Made by a program: the position numbers and the translations under genes | Origin: Oscillospiraceae bacterium | GTDB taxonomy: Bacteria; Bacillota; Clostridia; Oscillospirales; Ruminococcaceae | Assembly (NCBI GenBank): GCA_900752625.1 | Contig: CAADWC010000203.1 | Coordinates: 1 to 10,195 of the forward strand | DNA length: 10,195 bases | Reading direction: 5' to 3' | Notes under the pieces: model-generated | Told to the model about the DNA's origin: nothing | Database searches by the model: none | What the model saw: only the letters and a program-made list of their open reading frames with translations | In this document: positions 6,866 to 10,195 of the stretch, piece by piece | Layout of the letters: every line of letters begins with the position of its first letter | Numbering within the stretch: the first letter of the stretch is position 1

Positions 6866-8131
6866 ATGTCAACAGCATTCAAAAAAGCAGATATTTTACT
6901 TCCAAAGGATACCGATATGTCCAAATGGGCGGTAGTAGCCTGCGATCAGTACACTTCACAGCCGGATTATTGGCGGGAAACCGAGCGTATCGTTGGCGGC
7001 GAGAGATCTGCGCTTGGTCTCATTCTTCCGGAGGTTTATCTGGAGGATGAGGACGCAGAGGAGCGTATCTCAAAAATCCATGAAAATATGGAGAATTATC
7101 TTAAAGCCGACGTTTTTACGGAGTATAAGGATTCCCTTATATATATCCGGAGAACTCAGTCCGACGGAAAGATAAGGGAAGGTATAGTCGGAGCAATAGA
7201 CCTTGAACAATACGATTACCGCAAGGGTTCAAAATCTCAGGTGAGGGCAACAGAGGCTACGGTAGTCGATAGGATCCCGCCAAGAATAAAGGTGAGAAAG
7301 GGCGCGTCTATAGAGCTTCCGCATATTATGATACTTATAGATAATCCGGAAAAAACGGTTATCGAGCCGCTTGCCGAAAAAACAGACGGTATGAAAAAGC
7401 TTTACGATTTCACGCTTATGCAGGGTGGCGGCGAAATAAAGGGCTGGCTGCTTGACGATAAGTCGGCAGACCAGGCGCTCGCCGCTCTCGACAGGCTTGC
7501 GGATCTTGATGCATTCAATAAAAAATACGGTCTTGACGAAAACTCTCCCCTGGTATTTGCTATGGGTGACGGAAATCATTCTCTTGCTACGGCAAAGGAA
7601 TACTATGAACAGCTGAAAGCGGAGAATCCCGGAAAGGATATGTCCGGTCATCCTGCAAGATACGCTCTGGCGGAGATAGTTAATCTTCATTCTCCTGCAC
7701 TGGAATTTGAGGCTATCCATAGGATCGTTACCGGGGTGGATAAGGATAAGCTTATGGATGCGATGACAGCGGAACTTGGTTTATGCGAAAACGAAATATC
7801 CGGTCAGAGTATCACCGCAGTTGAGTACGGAAAGGAAAAGAAGCTTTATATTCACAAGCCGGCTTCAAAACTGACCGTCGGCTCCCTTCAAAATTTCCTT
7901 GACGGATATATAAAAGAAAACGGCGGAAAAGTGGATTATATCCACGGCAAAGATGTTGTTGCCAGACTGTCTATGAGCGATGATTCCATCGGTTTTCTGC
8001 TTCCCGATATGGGCAAGGAGGAGCTTTTCCCTACCGTCATCTGCGACGGCGCGCTGCCCAGAAAGACCTTTTCCATGGGTCACGCAGAGGATAAGAGATT
8101 TTATGTGGAAGCCAGGAAAATTACCGAATGA
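6866..8131 (+). CDS. DUF1015 family protein, function unknown
   Basis: The protein has 421 residues, about full length for DUF1015 (PF06245). Family signatures are CDQYTSQPDYW (26-36), ATEATVVDRIPPR (129-141), GDGNHSLATAK (234-244) and a C-terminal SMGHAEDKRFYVEARKI (403-419). No signal peptide or membrane helix is seen, so it is cytoplasmic. The biochemical role of the family is not settled. The GDGNHSLA segment resembles the GxxR/DGHHR loop of ParB/sulfiredoxin-fold proteins, some of which are free-serine kinases; this is my inference from the motif only. The start at 6866 is chosen because AAAAAGGAG ends 10 bases upstream; an earlier in-frame TTG at 6803 would lie inside the terminator hairpin. 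It is first in a likely operon, 53 bases before the epimerase gene. Confidence 0.93.
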   Translation: MSTAFKKADILLPKDTDMSKWAVVACDQYTSQPDYWRETERIVGGERSALGLILPEVYLEDEDAEERISKIHENMENYLKADVFTEYKDSLIYIRRTQSDGKIREGIVGAIDLEQYDYRKGSKSQVRATEATVVDRIPPRIKVRKGASIELPHIMILIDNPEKTVIEPLAEKTDGMKKLYDFTLMQGGGEIKGWLLDDKSADQALAALDRLADLDAFNKKYGLDENSPLVFAMGDGNHSLATAKEYYEQLKAENPGKDMSGHPARYALAEIVNLHSPALEFEAIHRIVTGVDKDKLMDAMTAELGLCENEISGQSITAVEYGKEKKLYIHKPASKLTVGSLQNFLDGYIKENGGKVDYIHGKDVVARLSMSDDSIGFLLPDMGKEELFPTVICDGALPRKTFSMGHAEDKRFYVEARKITE

Positions 8132-8184
8132 TTCCGGCTGAAGGAGAAAAATTTTATTCATACAGAATAAAGGAGCTGTAAATA

Positions 8185-9354
8185 ATGATAATTTCAGAAG
8201 TAAAACAGGAGCTTACGGAGCATATAATTCCTTTCTGGTCAAAGCTAAGGGACGATGAAAACGGCGGTTTTTACGGCTATATGAGCTATGACCTGAATCT
8301 TGATAAGAAAGCCGATAAGGGAGTTATTCTCCATTCGAGAATACTGTGGTTCTTTTCAAGCTGCTATGACGTTTTAAAAGACGAAAAGTGCAGAGAGTTT
8401 GCAGACCATGCATTTGAGTACATCAAAAATCATTGTGTAGATTACGATAACGGTGGAGTCTATTGGATGACAAGCTATAAGGGCGAGCCCGTGGACACAA
8501 TGAAGCATACATATAATATTGCCTTTGCTATTTACGCTTTGTCGGCTTATTACAATGCCGTCGGCGACAAATTCGCTCTCGATCTAGCCTATAAGCTGTT
8601 TAACGATATCGAGGCCAATACTCTTGACGAGTATGGATACAGAGAGGCGTTTACTGTGGATTGGAAGCTTGTCCCGAATGATGCCCTTTCCGAAAACGGT
8701 CTGATGGCGGACAAGACTATGAACGCTATTCTTCATCTTATAGAGGCATACACAGAGCTTTATAAGGCGGATAAGAATGAAAGAGTGGGTGAAAGACTGA
8801 GATTTCTGCTTTCTCAGGCGGCGGATAAGGTGTTCGATCCCGAAACGAACGCTTTAAAAGTGTTTTTTGATACTACTCTTAAGGTTATCGGAGATATCCA
8901 TTCCTACGGTCATGATATAGAAGCTACATGGCTTATGGATCTTGCCTGCGACGTCCTGGAGGATGAAAAGCTGAAGGCTGAATTTGCGGCTATGAATCTG
9001 AAAATATCAAAGAATATCCAGAGTATTGCTATGGAGGACGGCGCTTTGAACAACGAGCGTGAAAACGATAAGATAGACAGAAAGCGCGTATGGTGGGTCG
9101 AGGCCGAAGCTGTTGTGGGCTTTATCAACGCCTATCAGCACAGCGGCGATAAGACGTTCCTTGATTCTGCAAAATCTGTGTGGGAATACATAAAATCCGA
9201 TATTATCGATAAGCGCCCGGGTTCGGAATGGTATTCGGAGGTTTCCTTTGAGCATAAGCCTCATGAGTGGAAGGAAATCGTCGGTCCGTGGAAATGTCCT
9301 TACCATAACGGCAGAATGTGCCTTGAGGTAATCAAGAGAGGTATAGATTTCTGA
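8185..9354 (+). CDS. ce: Cellobiose 2-epimerase (AGE superfamily)
   Basis: The protein has 389 residues, the same length as the Ruminococcus albus enzyme, and by recollection is very similar along its whole length. It folds as an (alpha/alpha)6 barrel and epimerises C2 of the reducing-end glucose of beta-1,4 disaccharides: cellobiose to 4-O-beta-D-glucosyl-D-mannose, and mannobiose to mannosylglucose, which feeds mannan use. Residues I recall as needed in the R. albus enzyme are all present at identical positions: Arg52, His243, Glu246, Trp249, Trp304, Glu308 and His374 (in HSRI, YGHDIEATW, RVWWVEAEA and CPYHNGRM). No signal peptide, so it is intracellular, matching uptake of intact disaccharides. 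SD AGGAG lies 9 bases before the ATG. The gene sits between DUF1015 and PHP genes. The usual partner, mannosylglucose phosphorylase, is not in the window. N-acylglucosamine 2-epimerase is the alternative annotation, but the match to the cellobiose enzyme is much better. Confidence 0.95.
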   Translation: MIISEVKQELTEHIIPFWSKLRDDENGGFYGYMSYDLNLDKKADKGVILHSRILWFFSSCYDVLKDEKCREFADHAFEYIKNHCVDYDNGGVYWMTSYKGEPVDTMKHTYNIAFAIYALSAYYNAVGDKFALDLAYKLFNDIEANTLDEYGYREAFTVDWKLVPNDALSENGLMADKTMNAILHLIEAYTELYKADKNERVGERLRFLLSQAADKVFDPETNALKVFFDTTLKVIGDIHSYGHDIEATWLMDLACDVLEDEKLKAEFAAMNLKISKNIQSIAMEDGALNNERENDKIDRKRVWWVEAEAVVGFINAYQHSGDKTFLDSAKSVWEYIKSDIIDKRPGSEWYSEVSFEHKPHEWKEIVGPWKCPYHNGRMCLEVIKRGIDF

Positions 9355-10067
9355 TGAAAAAGCATTTGTGCGAAACTCATCTGCATACCTGCGAAGGGAG
9401 CGCCTGCGCCTTTTTAAGCGGTGCAAAGCAGGCGGAGCGTTATAAGGCTCTGGGATATGACACCATTTTTGTGACAGATCATTTTTTCAACGGAAACAGC
9501 GCCGTTGACCGTTCATTACCTTGGGAGGAAAGGATAAACGCCTATTGCAGGGGCTATGAAAATGCCAGAGCAAGAGGAGATGAAATAGGTCTTACGGTAC
9601 TTTTCGGTATTGAATATACCTACGGCGGAGCGGATTTTCTCACCTATGGAGTGGGAAAGGAATGGCTTCTTTCACATCCCGAGCTTGAGGATAACGACTT
9701 TTTCAGATATGCCGGGCTTGTTCATGAAGCGGGGGGTTTTCTTGTGCACGCTCATCCGTTCAGACGTGCCGGGTACCTGCGTGAAATAAGGCTTATACCT
9801 GATTATACGGACGCGGTAGAGGTAATAAACACTCACAACGGAGACGAGCTTTCCAATGAAAGAGCAAAATGGTATGCACATCAGTTTGATTTTCCCGTAA
9901 CGGGCGGAACGGATAATCATTATATTCCCGCCGGAGAATTCTGTGCCGTATGCACTGAAAAGAAAATCATTACCGTAAGCGACTATATTAAAGCGGTAAA
10001 AAGCAGAGAGCTTACGCTTGAAATAATACGGTTTGAAAGCGAAATGCAGACGGCCGGTCATATCTGA
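9354..10067 (+). CDS. PHP-domain metal-dependent hydrolase (phosphoesterase-like)
   Basis: The protein has 237 residues and spans one complete PHP domain. Metal-site motifs: H9-L-H11-T, T41-D42-H43, E87 in GIEYT, H132-A-H134-P-F, H161 in NTHNG, and D187-N-H189 in GGTDNH. The third ligand position, where YcdX-like enzymes have His, seems to fall in CEGSAC (13-18), so the metal cluster may differ. PHP proteins typically hydrolyse phosphate esters with a di- or tri-metal centre; histidinol-phosphatase is one member, but nothing here points to histidine synthesis. No signal peptide is seen. The ATG shares its A with the epimerase stop (TGATG, 1-base overlap) and the SD-like GAGAGG lies 12 bases upstream, so translation is probably coupled. 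Context suggests a substrate in disaccharide or sugar-phosphate metabolism, which is inference. Confidence 0.9.
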   Translation: MKKHLCETHLHTCEGSACAFLSGAKQAERYKALGYDTIFVTDHFFNGNSAVDRSLPWEERINAYCRGYENARARGDEIGLTVLFGIEYTYGGADFLTYGVGKEWLLSHPELEDNDFFRYAGLVHEAGGFLVHAHPFRRAGYLREIRLIPDYTDAVEVINTHNGDELSNERAKWYAHQFDFPVTGGTDNHYIPAGEFCAVCTEKKIITVSDYIKAVKSRELTLEIIRFESEMQTAGHI

Positions 10068-10086
10068 CAGAGCGCCCATTGCTATG

Positions 10087-10116
10087 TTGAAAACGGGGCA
10101 TGACCCTTGTTAAAAA
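10087..10116 (+). promoter_or_regulatory. Weak candidate promoter for the gene at the right edge
   Basis: TTGAAA (10087-10092) and TAAAAA (10111-10116) are 18 bases apart, with TGT before the -10 box. A G/C-containing imperfect hairpin (10091-10110) lies between the boxes and could instead be a weak terminator of the PHP operon. Either reading is tentative. Confidence 0.35.
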
Positions 10117-10138
10117 TAAAGTTTGAAAGGATAATTTT

Positions 10139-10195
10139 ATGAAACTGAAAAAAACACTTGCGCTGATAGTCGGCGCAGCTATGGCTGGTTCATGC
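10139..10195 (+). CDS. Exported protein, N-terminal signal peptide only (truncated by window)
   Basis: Only 19 codons are visible. The SD-like GAAAGG (10125-10130) lies 8 bases before the ATG. The start reads MKLKK followed by a hydrophobic run (TLALIVGAAMAG), then Ser-Cys, a typical n- and h-region of a Sec signal peptide. The Cys at position 19 could be a lipobox cysteine (AGSC), but many related lipoproteins have the cleaved Cys a few residues later, and the window ends here. A sugar-binding lipoprotein of an ABC importer would suit the epimerase context, but nothing visible proves it. It begins 71 bases after the PHP gene. Confidence 0.7.
   Translation, partial: MKLKKTLALIVGAAMAGSC

Overview
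The window looks like a chromosomal segment of a Gram-positive anaerobe of the Bacillota, most likely Ruminococcus or a close relative in the Oscillospiraceae. The best pointer is a 389-residue cellobiose 2-epimerase. As far as I can recall that sequence, it matches the Ruminococcus albus enzyme in length and in the numbering of all its key residues. The SecA with a C-terminal zinc tail, the Ser/Asp-rich surface-type protein and the strong SD sites and sigma-A-like promoters fit the same group. No mobile element, CRISPR array or sign of recent transfer was seen.

Layout: (1) At the left edge, the 5' two thirds of a tRNA-Pro(TGG) lies on the minus strand with a near-consensus promoter. (2) 349-1389 encodes a membrane protein with a cytoplasmic zinc ribbon, one transmembrane helix, a Ser/Asp stalk and a small outer domain; a strong terminator follows. 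(3) typA/bipA (1668-3485) has its own promoter, SD and terminator. (4) The 550-base gap before secA is not empty. It carries a probable stand-alone small RNA on the minus strand with its own promoter and terminator (about 3780 to 3638). Diverging from it is a consensus secA promoter followed by a structured leader of about 160 bases. (5) secA (4049-6781) ends at a hairpin that also holds a candidate promoter for the next genes. (6) A likely operon follows: a DUF1015 protein, cellobiose 2-epimerase and a PHP-domain metallohydrolase, the last overlapping its neighbour by one base. (7) The window ends inside the signal peptide of another exported protein.

How they fit: typA and secA are housekeeping genes (ribosome-associated GTPase, Sec motor). 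The epimerase operon points to use of beta-1,4-linked disaccharides from cellulose or mannan. The exported protein at the right edge could be a surface or binding protein for such sugars, but too little is visible to say. The most novel-looking element is the unassigned small RNA between typA and secA.
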